NCBI GenBank assembly: GCA_009760855.2
Contig: WPIO01000008.1
Coordinates: 1,552,501 to 1,616,500, forward strand
From: Cristatella mucedo
Lineage: Eukaryota; Bryozoa; Phylactolaemata; Cristatellidae
Length of the DNA stretch: 64,000 nucleotides
Direction of reading: 5' to 3'
This document shows, piece by piece, positions 40,467 to 51,839 of the stretch; position 1 is the first letter of the stretch; every line of letters starts with the position of its first letter. The notes under the pieces are model-generated. The model did not search any database. It was not told the origin of the DNA and saw only the letters and a program-made list of their open reading frames with translations. Position numbers and translations under genes: made by a program.

Positions 40467-40698
40467 TCTGCATCGCTCCTACGATATATCTGCATCGCTC
40501 CTACGATATGTCTGCATCGCTCCTACGATATGTCTGCATCGCTCCTACGATATGTCTGCATCGCTCCTACGATATGTCTGCATCGCTCCTACGATACGTC
40601 TGCATCGCTCCTACGATACGTCTACGATATGTCTGCAGCGCTACTACGATATGTCTGCAGTGCTACTACGATATGTCTGCAGGGCTACTACGATCGAT
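40467..40698 (+). repeat. 22-bp tandem repeat (about 10.5 units)
   Basis: Unit TCTGCATCGCTCCTACGATATG: seven near-perfect copies from 40467, one half-unit, then three variant copies with GCAGCGCTACTACG. Because 22 is one more than a multiple of three and the unit lacks stops, all three plus frames are open with the same repeating peptide. Confidence 0.95.
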
Positions 40699-40796
40699 GA
40701 CGTCAGGCAAGATCAATCTCCAGCCCTCTCTCTCCCCCCTTGGATCGCCTGGTCATGAAAGGTCACCAATTCGACAGAATAAGTAAATAGTAAATC

Positions 40797-40975
40797 CTAG
40801 CTGATTAAAACGGTCTCTTTTTGTATAATGACAGAAGAGCCTTTACGGCTATCACCACAGCTTGTAGTGGCGATAAAGAATCGCCCACCGCAGGAATCGA
40901 AGCCACGACCTCGGGGCCGAGGTCGTGAAAGCAACCGCCTTACCTAGTGAGCCATCACGACTCACCTAACAGAGA
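40797..40975 (-). mobile_element. tRNA-derived SINE (family S1), minus copy
   Basis: Near full length. On the minus strand it has GTGATGGCTCACTAGG (A box), perfect stem CACGACCTCGG/CCGAGGTCGTG, B box with one change (GCTTCGATTCC), GGTGGGCGATTC and end AATCAGCTAGGATTT. Confidence 0.83.
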
Positions 40976-40999
40976 AAACGATGTTTAAGAAGCCAGGGC

Positions 41000-43050
41000 G
41001 ATACGAACCCACCACCAGATCTTAGGGGAGCGGTCGCCGCAGTCCGGGGCACTGCTCAGCCCCTTGGAAGAAGGCGTCGCTTCCGATCGCTTCGCCGACC
41101 TGATCTGAACTGGCTCTCATAGCTGCCCATACGGCTGCCCAGCGTGCAGTCCCGACTGCAGGCTCCGGCAAAGTCGAGGCGAAAAGAAGTTGTCACCAGA
41201 GGGCGCCACCGGTTTAGATGGCGGCCGAGCCGCCGGGCGCCGAGCTAAGACGGTGGGCGTTTTCAAGGGCTGCAGCTCTGCAGTTTACCCGATAACGCGG
41301 ATCTAATCTGGCCAGAGGCGGCGGCGCATGCAGCGTCTCCAACCGGAGGTGACGGCGGTACAGCGCTCAGCCACTCCCGCAGGCAGGCAGGCAGGCAGCC
41401 AGTAACGGCGGCCTGCGAAGCTGCTGCCGCCCGTCGATCAGGCGCCGCAGCGATCGCCGGAGTTAGCGTAGCGCAGCAGAGCCTAGCTCCTCCTGCTACT
41501 CACTCGGCGGCAGCGCTCGCAGCGAGAACTCTTCAAACAGCTAAAGCGGCTAAAGGTGACGGCCGCTGCGGCCGAGGCCGACGGGCAGACGCTCCTTCGC
41601 TCTTCGGCCGTCGCCGAAGATTCGCTTGCCAGGCGACCGTCCGGCGCCGGAAATAGCAGTCGCGGCTATCTTAAGTCGGCCGGCTGCGCTTGCGCGAGTG
41701 CGCGTTTGCGCACGTGCGTGCGTAGGGGCGTGCGTGCGTGCGTGCATGAACTCGTTCAGGTGTGCGCGTGTGTGGGGATGGGGTGCAGTTAATTGACTCG
41801 GGTCAACGGTCACGCATGCCGTCGGTGCCACCCGATACCTCCTTGAGGCTCCAGCCGGCCGCCAGTAATGGCACATGTGGTTTCGAGATTCCTGCTGAGG
41901 TCCGGGTCGGGTGCGACCTCGTCAATTAGCGCACGAGCGCTGCTAGCGAGGCGCCCGTCGTCGCCCCCCTACCTTTGCGCCTTCCTTAGGTGCCGGGCAT
42001 CTCGTACGAGACTTCAAGCCTTGGCGTCAACCACAGGCCAAGTCATCAGCTGCTCCAGTATTTTGCATGCGGTACTGCACAGAAGTCGGCAGACGTCGCG
42101 ACTGTAGATTTAGGTTGACTCTGCGACTAGTTCTCTAGCGCCCTCCCAATCCAGATCCAGTTCCCGCTGGCGCTAGCGCCGAAAGATCCCGACGTTTCGC
42201 AAAAAGAGAGGATGAAGTGTGAAGTGCAGAGGCTCGCAGGCAGCAGGATGGCGGTGGAGAACTCGGAGACCGGCGTTCTCTGCCGCGAGAGCCGAGAACT
42301 AGCGGCATGCGCCCCAGCATCGGATGGGCGGCGTACAGGTGCCTCTCGCAGCGAAGTCACTTCCGCTCCGACTAGGCTCTTAAGTTTAGCCAAGGCTATA
42401 GCTGGGACGCGAGCCAAGGCGAATCTAGCGGAGCAGAATCCAGCGGCCGAGTCGGGTGATTTGGGCTCGAGCGACCCGGAGCCGGCTCGGCTCGGCTCGA
42501 GGCGACGGCCTGCTCGCGCCGAGCCGGCTCAAGGGCGGGAGTGCGGGAGTGTCTGGACCACCCGTCGACCTCGTCTCGCAGCGTAGCCTCAATCAGGCCG
42601 GCGTCCGCCGGGCGCGAGCGCGCCGGGCTCTGTGTGGGAGTCGCCGCCAAGCTATCCATTCGGACGGTAAAACCTTGGCTGCAGTCGCGACAACCGTCGC
42701 TAGTTGGCCGAGGATGAGCGGGCGGGCGGATGTCTGCGTGACATCAGCCGAGACATCTGCGCGCCTGCTAGACCAGCATTCACTGCCGACTTAGCTATCG
42801 CCGCGAGAAGCCGAGAGGCGCAAGAAAAATAAGAAGAAGGCTTACTTTACCTCACTGCCGCTCCGCAACCGGCGAGTAGGTCCCACGTCAGAAAAACCGC
42901 CCCCCGGAAGACGCTGCGTCACGTGACAACGGTCTGATAAAACTTGGGCACCGCTGGTGGGTGCGGAGTTCCGGTCACGCCCTCGGCAGCTGCAGCCCGA
43001 GGTCGAGCTTGCGCAGAGCGCCTTAATTGAGTTGTCAATTCGTGTGCATG
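41000..43050. promoter_or_regulatory. CpG-rich island, candidate promoter
   Basis: About 2 kb of GC- and CpG-rich sequence with many short CpG words, unlike its surroundings. On the minus strand a candidate donor GTGAG|gtaaag occurs near 42852 at the end of a short open stretch. It could be an untranslated first exon; the DAB promoter is one possibility, since that gene lacks its 5' end and runs in this direction. No coding motif was recognised. Confidence 0.4.
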
Positions 43051-43824
43051 GCGTCCTAAGAGAACCAAATTTGTACTCATGTGCTGTCAAGTCATTCTAA
43101 GAGAACCGATAGCTGAGAGTTGATGACAAGCGAGGAATTGTACGCAAAACTAATAGACGCGTACGGACGAGCACACACACCTGCACTTGGGGCCGCTGGC
43201 TATTGGGATATTTATTTATTAATACACGCTGAATCGTGCACAGATAAGCACGCAAAGCATACAGGAACAAGCGAGGCAAGTTCATTTGGCCAATGGCAAA
43301 GCGTGTCGTGCCACGCGTATTCAGATGAGGTTTGAACAGTGGATGCTAAGCCGGTGCGGGCGGAAGCCGAGAGCAAGTTGCAGACTTTCGGTGCATACGA
43401 AATGAAGGCCCAAAATCATCAAATGACATCAATGGCTTCGCGCAAACCTCCCGGTTACGGGACGTCAGACTAAACGGCCAAGCCCATGGTATCATGCTGC
43501 CTACACGTGGATGCGAGTTCAGTGAGGATTTCTGAGGGATAAGGCAAAGGTTTTGGTCTAGCAGAACGTGCCTGCGATGTCCCGCCAAGGCGCGCCCGAA
43601 TTCCTAACGTGTAGGTAGCTGGAATGTAGGGCGTTGGCTTAAATGGGCTGTAGACAATTAAGCGGAGCAATAGCAAAGTGGCCGCGCTCTGACTGGCCGC
43701 TAATAACGGTCAGAAGTAAGGTTCAGGTTATTGGCGAACTCGGCTGGATTCTGGGTAGAGGCCAGCTCGGGATGGACCATTAGACGCGGCAAGTAAAGTT
43801 GTCATATTTTTCATGAGTAGTTTA

Positions 43825-44220
43825 CCTATACCTCGTCAAACCTCAAATCCTTTGGAGACTGTGCATTTTGTTCGTCTGCTCTCAAAGCCTAAAACTCACT
43901 CCCGACTTGCATCACGGCATCTCCTGACTTGACTACATTTAAATAGAAACTTAAAACGCAGCTATTTATTGCAGCATTTAGTGGGTCCCCGTGATTCGTC
44001 TTTTGTGTACTTATGCGTGCTGACTTTGTGCAGGCTGCCACTAACCGAGCTTGCATACTGACCCCGTGCATGTCACCCCTAACCGAGTTATTCTTGTTGT
44101 TTATTGAGCATGCTACGACTAACCATACGATCGTGCTTCCTTTGCATCAAATGTGAAGTGCCTAGAAAGAGATTTTGTTATATGAGGGCGCTATATCGAG
44201 CGCTTTATTATTATTATTAT
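43825..44220 (+). mobile_element. LINE family A 3' fragment
   Basis: CCTATACCTCGTCAAACCTCAAATCC begins the C-terminal block. GCATTTAGTGGGTCCC, the 3' UTR, the GAGATTTTGTTATATGAGGGC tail and (ATT)n follow. Confidence 0.82.
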
Positions 44221-44515
44221 AAGTGCTACTAATGTGCGGGGTTTAGGAAAAAGGCGACGATTTTCAAAAGCGCCAGGTAACGGATTTCGGCTTTTTGTCC
44301 TTGAGTCAAAGGTAAATCACCCTAATCCCTTAAAGCGGTATCCGAGCACGAGCGAATGCGGCGACCATTTAGAAGGGGAGCCCGCGGAGGCCGGCCGCCG
44401 TTTGCGAAAGTGTGCTCCCATCACACCGTACGATCTCGGTCGCTGCAACAGCGCCAGTGGCCTGCATAGATAGGACCGCGCGGATCGCCCCGTGTGCGGC
44501 GGCTTTCTTCTCAGC

Positions 44516-44632
44516 TGCCTCGACGTCACTGCAGCCTCGACGTCACTGCTGCCTCGACGTCACTGCTTCCTTGACGTCACTGCTGCCTCACCGTCACTAC
44601 TGCCCCGAAGTCGCTGCTGCCTCGACCGCCGA
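44516..44632 (+). repeat. 17-bp tandem repeat carrying CRE-like GACGTCA sites
   Basis: Unit GCCTCGACGTCACTGCT, about six to seven copies. The first three keep CGACGTCAC, the fourth has a full TGACGTCA (CREB/ATF consensus), and the last ones are decayed. Confidence 0.85.
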
Positions 44633-45033
44633 TATACTTTATCCTCGTCCGAGAACGTAAAGAGGGCCCTATATTAAGCGAAAATTAAAAGGCAGCTGCT
44701 CAAATCAAAGGGCTATAAATCGGCCTTATGCATAAAATAAGGAGAAGGTAGTTTATGTTAAGCAAAGAATTTTCTAAGGTCAGGAAAATGGCATTGCGAA
44801 CTTATCCGTCTTAGCTGTCAGCTACGGTTCGGACCGAAGGTTCGCACATATACTTCGTACTGTGCAACCGCCCGAATCAATAATAGCTAAGCGGGGCATA
44901 CTACACCCACAGAAGAGTACAAGTTCAGTTTCCTCAATGAAACATTTTAGTTGCTTCTATTGAAGAGCAAGAGATATTAATTAAATAGCCGAATTTGATT
45001 GACATGGTCCATCAATAGGCTGCTTGCACTCAG

Positions 45034-45566
45034 CTACACAAGTGGACACTATTTGAAGTGACCAAGTATTCCGTCAAAGTGATAATCGAGGCTTATACAG
45101 CATACTTCGGCATGCCCGGCAGGGCTCAAGACAAAGTCTGGGTACTTCCTTTCACAAGAGCAAACTGCAAGAGACCTCGTGAAAGTAAGGTGTCAATTGC
45201 CGCCCGCTAGAAAGAATCTCTTGTTATTCTGCGATGTGCTACTTAGTTTTTTTTTACTAATTTATCAAATTCTGGCGTTTTTGCTGGCAGGATCTCCGGC
45301 GGAGAGAAGAAAGAGCCGCCAAATTTGCTAACTCAAGAATTTGGCGGGATCTCGGACTGACTGACCACTCAGGCTGCGTGCTGCGTGGTCGACCCACGAA
45401 AGCGTCGAGCTGACGCGAGAAAGCCGCCTGACCTCACGTGTCTCCACAGATCGCTCGAGCCATCAACCCAGTATCACGCTTCCCTGAGCTTATCGTTCCC
45501 CTCACTCGGAAGAGCGCTCAGGAGGAACCTTCAAGAGAAAGCAGCGAGTCAGACGGCGAGGAGTAA
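45034..45566 (+). CDS. Unrecognised gene, candidate 3' exons (plus strand)
   Basis: Three stretches look like coding exons. 45034-45189 starts after acceptor tgcttgcactcag and reads LHKWTLFEVTKYSVKVIIEA through PGRAQDKVWVLPFTRANCKR to RESK. 45291-45413 starts after tttttgctggcag and reads DLRRREERAAKFANSRIWRD on to a TGA. 45450-45566 starts after gtgtctccacag and reads IARAINPVSRFPELIVPLTR, ending in an acidic SSESDGEE and TAA. The first two join in phase 0 using AAG|gtgtca, a weak donor. The second can splice to the third in phase 0 at TGC|gtgctg, also weak, or simply terminate. No family is recognised. It may be a host gene end or an old transposon protein. Confidence 0.42.
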
Positions 45567-45849
45567 AATTTGAAATCCATGTTCCAACTTAAGTGCATAC
45601 CTGAAATATCCGATCAGAGACCTCGGTCTCACCAAGTTCAATGCAGACCTTCCGAAATCTTGCGTCAAGAAATGGATCTTGTTGGATGTAAGCATGAAAT
45701 TAATATATCAGAGAAAGTGGCATCAGCTTTTTTCCAACTTCTTTTGTCGGCAAGATGGGCTGCGCTTCTGCAATTATGAGGCCGGTCTATCAACCGCTAT
45801 AGAAATCGCATGTAGCCAGAGTGAATGGCGCCCATTCATAGACAACCCA

Positions 45850-47345
45850 TCCAGGAGCTTCAAAGCCTTTGCCAGTAAGCTCCAGTCTGGCTTTAGAGCT
45901 AATCACTCCACAGAGTCCTCATCGATTTGGGTGTTTGGCGATCCACTTAGGAATGCTGACGCGGATCAAGTTTGTTTGCTTGTTTTGCTCGATTTTTATG
46001 CAGCCTTTGATGCTATCGATCGCCAAGTCCTTGAGCGCCTCTCATCTCACCTGGGCATCACTGCCACTGTTCTGCGATGGTTTAGGTCATATCTCAGTGG
46101 AGGACTCCAGAATATTGATCTGAATGGAGAAAGATCATCCGAAGTACCTCTGAAATATGGGGTACCTCAGGGCTCCGTGCTAGTTCCGGTTCTTTTCACG
46201 GTTTATAATCTCCCTCTTCCTTTTTGCCAATGCGATTGCCAAGCACAATCTAGGATTTCGCTTCTATGCGGATGACACCCAGTTATACTTTTGTTTTGAT
46301 CCGTTCCAGCCTTTGAGCTCGTCAAGTTCTCTCAAATCCCTTGCTGCATGCATGGATGACATCCGCACATAGAGGGCAGCAAATTTTTTTTAAGTCAAAT
46401 GATGATAAATCTAACTTACTAGTTATGAGGAAACCAAGTCTGACTCAGAAATAAGGAAGGCTAACGCTTAAAATCGGCTCTGTCAGTATATCTTTTGTTG
46501 AATCTGCACAAAATCTAAACGTCATGTTCCAAAGTGACGTTTCGTTAGACGACCAAATCAGCACCAAGATCAAGTCTGCCTTCTTTCAGCTACACTACAT
46601 TGCTAAAATTTGAACTTGTTTAAATAGGGGTACCACTTCTAAGTTGGTTTATGGATTGGTGATATTCCGATTTGACTTCTGTGACTCATTCTTTCTGGCC
46701 TAACGGCATGTGCAATCGGGGGCTTACAGCTGGTGCAAAACTCTGCAGCTAGGCTTGTCTGTCGTGAGCATAGCGGTTGCCTTGTCACAGCACCTTTCGC
46801 CGACATGCACTGATTCCCAGTCAAGCAACGCATCGACTTCAAGGTTTTGACGCTCACTCTTTGGTCCCTTCATACTTTGGCTCCAGCCTACCTCTCAGAT
46901 CTACTTACCCACCAGGCGAAGCGTCACACCCGCTTTTCGGAAACTAATTGCTTACCTATACCTCGTATAAACCTCAAATCCTTGGAGAGCGTGCCATTAG
47001 TTCGTATGCTCCCAAAGCTTGGAACTCACTTCCGACTTCCGTCACGACATCACCTGACTTGACCATATTTAAAAAGAAGTTAAAGACGCACATATGTATG
47101 GTAGCATTTAGTGGGTTCCTGTGATTCGTCATTTATGTGCTTATGCCTGCTCACACCGTTCCATGCTGCCACTAACCACACTTGCATGCTGACCCAGGGC
47201 ATAACACCCTTAACCATGTTATTCATATTGTTTATCCAGCATGATAACACACATCATTCGATCGTGTTTTCTTTGCAGCAAATGTTAAGAGCCCAGAAAG
47301 AAATTGAGTTCTCTGAGGATGCTTTATCAAGTGTATTATTATTAC
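45850..47345 (+). mobile_element. LINE family A copy with degraded RT domain
   Basis: It contains [28 protein letters not shown] and, after a frame slip, a FYADDTQLY-type box near 46262. The C-terminal block (YLSDLLTHQAKR) is at about 46880-47080 and the GAGTTCTCTGAGGATGCTTTATC tail with ATT repeats at 47300-47350. Several frameshifts and stops are present. Confidence 0.9.
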
Positions 47346-47350
47346 TATTA

Positions 47351-48355
47351 AAGACGCGCTACTTCTTAACGTGGAAAATAGTACCTGCCGCTCCATATGA
47401 CTTCCTCTGCGCACCTAAAAGAGAATAAACCAGTGTAAAGATACTGCCGGGTGGTGTAAGGAATAACGACTAGAGGTGGCGACTCATTGGAGACTTCAAT
47501 GCTGTATCATTCCTCATAAGCCTCTAAGGAGGTTCAACGGAGCTACCTCGTCTTAATTGCCTATTCGGCAGCTGGGTTACTAAGGCGCGCTATCGCAAAG
47601 TGAAGTGGTTAGCAGCTGACCAAGTTTTTGACATCAAATGAAGGCCGCTGGTAGACCCTAGTAAGGTTACGATTACACCACGGCGTCGCATCGAGTTAGG
47701 CTTGATAAGACGTTTTCACGGGTCTCGACAATGAGTCAGTAACTCAGTCAAGTACCTCCGATGTGTCTTTTCGCAGCTGTCAGAGGCAAAGGTAAAAGCT
47801 TAAATCAACGTCAGACCACAGATAAAAATGATCGTAGCGTGTACCATATTCTCCGAGAAGCAGATTAAAATGGAAAAAAACGGATCGAAAAGTTGGTTTT
47901 CACGGCTTACTGTGCGATCGCAAGGCTGAAAACTATGATTAGCTGAGTCAGGCTCTCACAAAGTACTATGCCAAAATGGATCCCGAATGCCCCTCAATAT
48001 CAAGAACGTTTACAATGTTTACCTGGATAAATTCAAGGAGAACGTGGGAGCTTAATCAGTTTAGTGAGGCGAGCGCTTTCACTGGGACTTACTTTACTTT
48101 GAACTTCGTTACCGAGGACAGCAGTACAATAAAAACACGAGTGCGGACGAAGTTTAGAGGCTCCTTCTTCTTCTCCTTCTTGTTCTTGTTCTTCTTCTTC
48201 TTCGAGAGAGAGCGATTTTTGGTACAGCTAAAAATGAAGAACGCCCAATCACGGCTTTAATTCGACGTCCTTCCGTTAGAGTCTCTTATTAGCTGACCGT
48301 CGTTTGACGTAAATCCTAAGAGCCGACGTGAAAATGTACGTTTTCCTCCGCGCAG
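47351..48355. other. No gene recognised
   Basis: Some coding-like scraps occur (for example an MPLNIKNVYNVYLDKFKENV reading near 47980-48040) but without a continuous frame. They could be remnants of an unidentified element. A pyrimidine-rich (TTC)n patch lies at 48170-48205. Confidence 0.3.
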
Positions 48356-48469
48356 ATCCGTAACAAGAAGATTCCAGAAGACTCTGAATTGTACGGCCTC
48401 ACTCGGAGCCGGGGCGCTGACGAGCTACGCCGCCAACAACGAGCCGCCGTTTTTACATCACCTGGTTGA
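48356..48469 (+). CDS. Candidate terminal exon of an unknown plus-strand gene
   Basis: A good polypyrimidine tract and acceptor (cgttttcctccgcgcag) precede 37 codons: IRNKKIPEDSELYGLTRSRG, then ADELRRQQRAAVFTSPG and TGA. It could be the end of the gene with exons at 45.0-45.6 kb or of another gene. There is no homology support. Confidence 0.3.
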   Translation: MRNKKIPEDSELYGLTRSRGADELRRQQRAAVFTSPG

Positions 48470-48635
48470 CCTGGTGGCTCGCTTGCCGCGACCGCCTTGG
48501 CCGCGAGAAAGGCGCCCTCTCGAGGGCCAGGATGAGCTAGTGAGCCACAGCATCCGCTGTAATTCAGCTGTAATTCAGCTAAGTCATTTAAAAAGTAAAC
48601 TGTCGCCCTCTCGGGAAGCACGATCTGATTCGGTA

Positions 48636-50027
48636 CGTATCTCCGTCTGTAACTCCGCAAAGTCACAAAGACCACGTGGGCGTTACGCAGGAGAGTTTTG
48701 CATAGCGCACTCGCAGCCTGAGCGGCTTTCGGTACGCACGCATTCGGTAGCCAACAGACTTTGACTCAAGCAACAAAGAGAAAGTGTGAAGCATAGCAGA
48801 GTCAGGAGAGCAGTCGAGGTAGTGAGTAGCATAGAAGTAGCAGCTCAGGACTGGAGAAAAGGATGAGCCATAGTCGGCAGCAGAAGAGTAGTTGTCGTTG
48901 CGTAAGAATTGTGGAAGCGAGTTCCACAGTCTAGGACCTGCAGAGCTAAAGCTTCTGTCACCAACTGTCTTTAAGCGGAGGAATGGGACAGCTAATTTAT
49001 TGTCCACACAGGACCTGAGGGCGCGAACAGGCTGAAACTGATGAAGCAGCTTAGCTAGGTGTGAAGGAGCCAAGCCGTGGCGGGCCTTCTGGGTCAGCGT
49101 AAGAACTTTGCTCTGTATCCGTTGCTCAACCGGCAACCATCCTAGCTCTTTCAGCAGAGGTGACACGTTCTCAAACCGCTGGGACTTGAAGACCAGCCTT
49201 GCAGCCATATTCATAGTCTGCTGCAGTGGCATAATAACTTTCTTTGGCAGCCCAGCTAAAAAGGAATTACAATAATCAAGCCGAGACAGAAATAAAGAGC
49301 TAGTTAAATTTTTTACAAGCCACTGTGGAAGACAGCTTCTAATCTTGGATAGGGATCGGTTGTGATGGCTAGCTGTAGAGGCAGTCTTCTGAATGAAGCT
49401 TTTGAAATTGAGGCAGCTGTCGAAAACGACACCTAAATTACGAGCACGTGGTGAAGGTCGCACAATAGCATCACCTATTAGAACAGCAAAGCCTTTTAAT
49501 CCAGCCACACGCTTAGGGTGTCCTATGAGCAGCAGTTGGGTTTTATCATAATTTAATTTTAGGAAGTTTTCCGACATCCAGGATCGAATATTGGCAAGGC
49601 AAGCATTCAGTTTCTCAGTTGCCGCACCAGATTCCAAAGGTTTGAATTGAAAATACAACGGAGTATCGTCAGCATGGAAGTGATATCCTATTCCATTGGT
49701 CTTAATCACGTTTCCCAGAGGTTGTGTATCAATGAATGACAGCAAGGGACCGAGTACAGACCCTTGAGGGACTTCACAGGTGACCCTTCTCGTGTGTGAG
49801 ACGTGACCCCCACACGACACGGATTGAACACGATCAGACAAGCATGATTTAAACCACGCCAGTGCTTCGTCTGCCAAACCAATCGTTGTTCTCAATCGTT
49901 CAAGCAGAACTTCGTGATCAATGGTGTCGAAGGCAGCAGACAGATCTAGCAAAGCTATGGCAGTGATGTTCCCGTCGTATAATGTCATGGTCATTGGTCT
50001 AGTGGTTAAGGTGCTAGCCCCATCCAA
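48636..50027 (-). mobile_element. LINE family B copy with 454-codon reverse transcriptase ORF
   Basis: An uninterrupted minus-strand frame (50027-48663) covers the RT palm to the C-terminus. Motif A reads [14 protein letters not shown], motif [14 protein letters not shown], motif C FHADDTPLY, then ENFLKLNYDKTQ, ARNLGVVF, LDYCNSFLAGLP and the C-terminal LWNSLPQFLRND block. The motif C residue before ADD is His instead of the usual Tyr/Phe. The 5' half (endonuclease, fingers) is absent; the copy is truncated at 50027 where an S2 SINE adjoins. The stop is followed by a 3' end reading, on the plus strand, TATCTCCGTCTGTAACTCCG. Confidence 0.93.
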
Positions 50028-50120
50028 AGTCTGACTGAGGTCGAGACATATGTGAAGCGTCTGAATAGAGATTAAGTTATCTTAGAGCGCTATGCAAATG
50101 AATTATATTTTTATATTAAA
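49985..50120 (+). mobile_element. tRNA-SINE family S2, plus copy
   Basis: ATTGGTCTAGTGGTTAAGG (A-box like), GAGGTCGAGACAT (degenerate B box), then AAGCGTCTGAATAGAGATTAAG...GAGCGCTATGCAAATG and an AT tail. It abuts the truncated LINE B 5' end. Confidence 0.68.
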
Positions 50121-50354
50121 CTGATACCACGCGTCCAAAGGACTGATAGGAAGGAAAAATAAAATAAAAAAAGGAAAAATAAAAATAGCCGCCACGGACA
50201 CGACTGCGCGCCTTTCCTTACCGTCCCTAAGATGGTTGCAGCCTTTAATCTGGGAGATTCAGAATATCTGCAAAGAAAGAGCGTCGTCAAATTGCCCCTG
50301 CCAGACCCTGGCTATAAAAGGGAGAGACGGAAGCTCCTGATTTTTTGAGAGCCC

Positions 50355-50803
50355 TTTTTAGCGTCTGCATAACGGCCGTCAACTCAGGGAATGTTCCCGT
50401 GTCAGTACCTAGAGAGTTCCGGGCTTTTTGAGCATTCGAACTGATCTCCGAAGCATTTGAGAGTGGGTAGAGTGTGCGCCCAAAGCCTGGAACTCACACT
50501 GGACCTGCTTCACGACATCTCCCGACTTGTTAACATTTTAAAAGAAACTAAAAACGCATCTATTTAAGACAGAATGGTCCCTGTGATTCGTCCTTCACGT
50601 TCTTATGCGTTCTCGCACTGCTGCATGCTGCCACTAACCACGCTTGCATGGTGACCCAGTGCATATCAACCCTAACCGTGTTTTTCTTGTTGCTTATTGA
50701 GAAATCCACCAGTAACCATTCAATTGTGATTCCTTTGAAAAAATGTAAAGCGCCTAGAAATAGATTGAGTTATCTAAGCGTTTATCAAATGTATTATTAT
50801 TAT
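50355..50803 (+). repeat. Left copy of a ~450-bp direct repeat (contains a LINE A 3' end)
   Basis: TTTAGCGTCTGCATAACGGC through the LINE A C-terminal scrap, UTR and GAGTTATCTAAGCG tail to (ATT)n. The same order, with few differences, recurs at 52905-53355. Confidence 0.88.
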
Positions 50804-51089
50804 TAAACTCAAAATCATAGTACTTCTCATTCTCAAGCAGGTACATAAATAGTGGGCATCTCAATAGCATATCTATTTCTGTCTTTGTAGGAATTCCGAC
50901 ATTTCTGGTGGCAACGTAGCCGACAGGTGCATCTTCACAGTTTAATCCTGGCACCATGATTTCAAACTCAGAGTAAAGGCAATCTCTTATTCCTAACACA
51001 TGTAAACCAAGCAAGCATTGGGCATGATAGTACTTTAGCACAACACCCTCTATTATTTGCCAGCTCCAAAGACATTTTATTTCAATCAC
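50754..51089 (-). pseudogene. YqaJ-like nuclease fragment in an AT-rich block (possible old viral insertion)
   Basis: A minus-strand frame of about 112 codons, bounded upstream by an in-frame stop. It has the strand GHIVIEIKC followed about 17 residues later by YYHAQCLLGLHVLG, the arrangement of the YqaJ/lambda-exonuclease fold (Glu-x-Lys active site and a Tyr/Gln helix). Such nucleases are common in DNA viruses and phages. The first part of the domain, with the other metal-binding acidic residue, is missing, so it is a fragment. Its 3' end reads into the repeat tail. The base composition is clearly more AT-rich than the neighbouring genes. Confidence 0.42.
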
Positions 51090-51559
51090 AATGTGTCCAA
51101 TTATTCAATGAGGCGAGTACCTGTAAGCCCCGCCACGAATAATACAATAATTTGCGTTCTCAAGTTTAGTCTTAAATTTCATCTCCTAGAACTTAGTAGC
51201 AATCTTTTCAAGCACTTTACAAAATAGCACCGGTGGAAATCGTTTTGTAGAACTCTTGATATATATTTTTTTAGCTTTCGATTAGCCATTACATCAGTAT
51301 CATAGTCGCACCGATCACCACATGTCATCATTGAACAAGCACAGAATAAACTTCTGATCCTCCAATGTTTAAAGTCACCGCATTTTTATTCCTTTGAACC
51401 TCGAATTAAATCAAACTTGTCCATCGTATATCATGAAAAATTTCATTCAGTATCAATATTGTCATATACCCATAATCCTTTCATGCGGATAAACTTACTG
51501 CCGTTGTCATTAGTAGTCAACTCTGCTGTTTTCACAGATAGTCAAGTAAGGAAAGAACA

Positions 51560-51825
51560 TTTAGTGGGTCCCTGTGATTCGTCCTTGATGTGCTTATGCG
51601 TGCTGACACTGTGCATGCTGCCACTAACAACATTTGCATGCTGACCCTGTGCATGTCACCCCTAACCATATTATTCATTTCGCTTGTTTTTCAAGCATGA
51701 CTTTACGTACCATTCCATTGCATTTCACTTTACAGCAAATGTAAAGCGCCTAGAGAGAGATTAAGTTCTCTGAGGGTGCTTTATCAAGTGAATTATTATT
51801 ATTATTATTATTATTATTAAGGAGC
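51560..51825 (+). mobile_element. LINE family A 3' end inserted in the AT-rich block
   Basis: CATTTAGTGGGTCCCTGTGA through the UTR to GCGCCTAGAGAGAGATTAAG...GGGTGC and (ATT)n. It closely resembles the 20.9- and 28.6-kb copies, so it is a relatively young insertion. Confidence 0.88.
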
Positions 51826-51839
51826 CATAGCAGTTGTTC

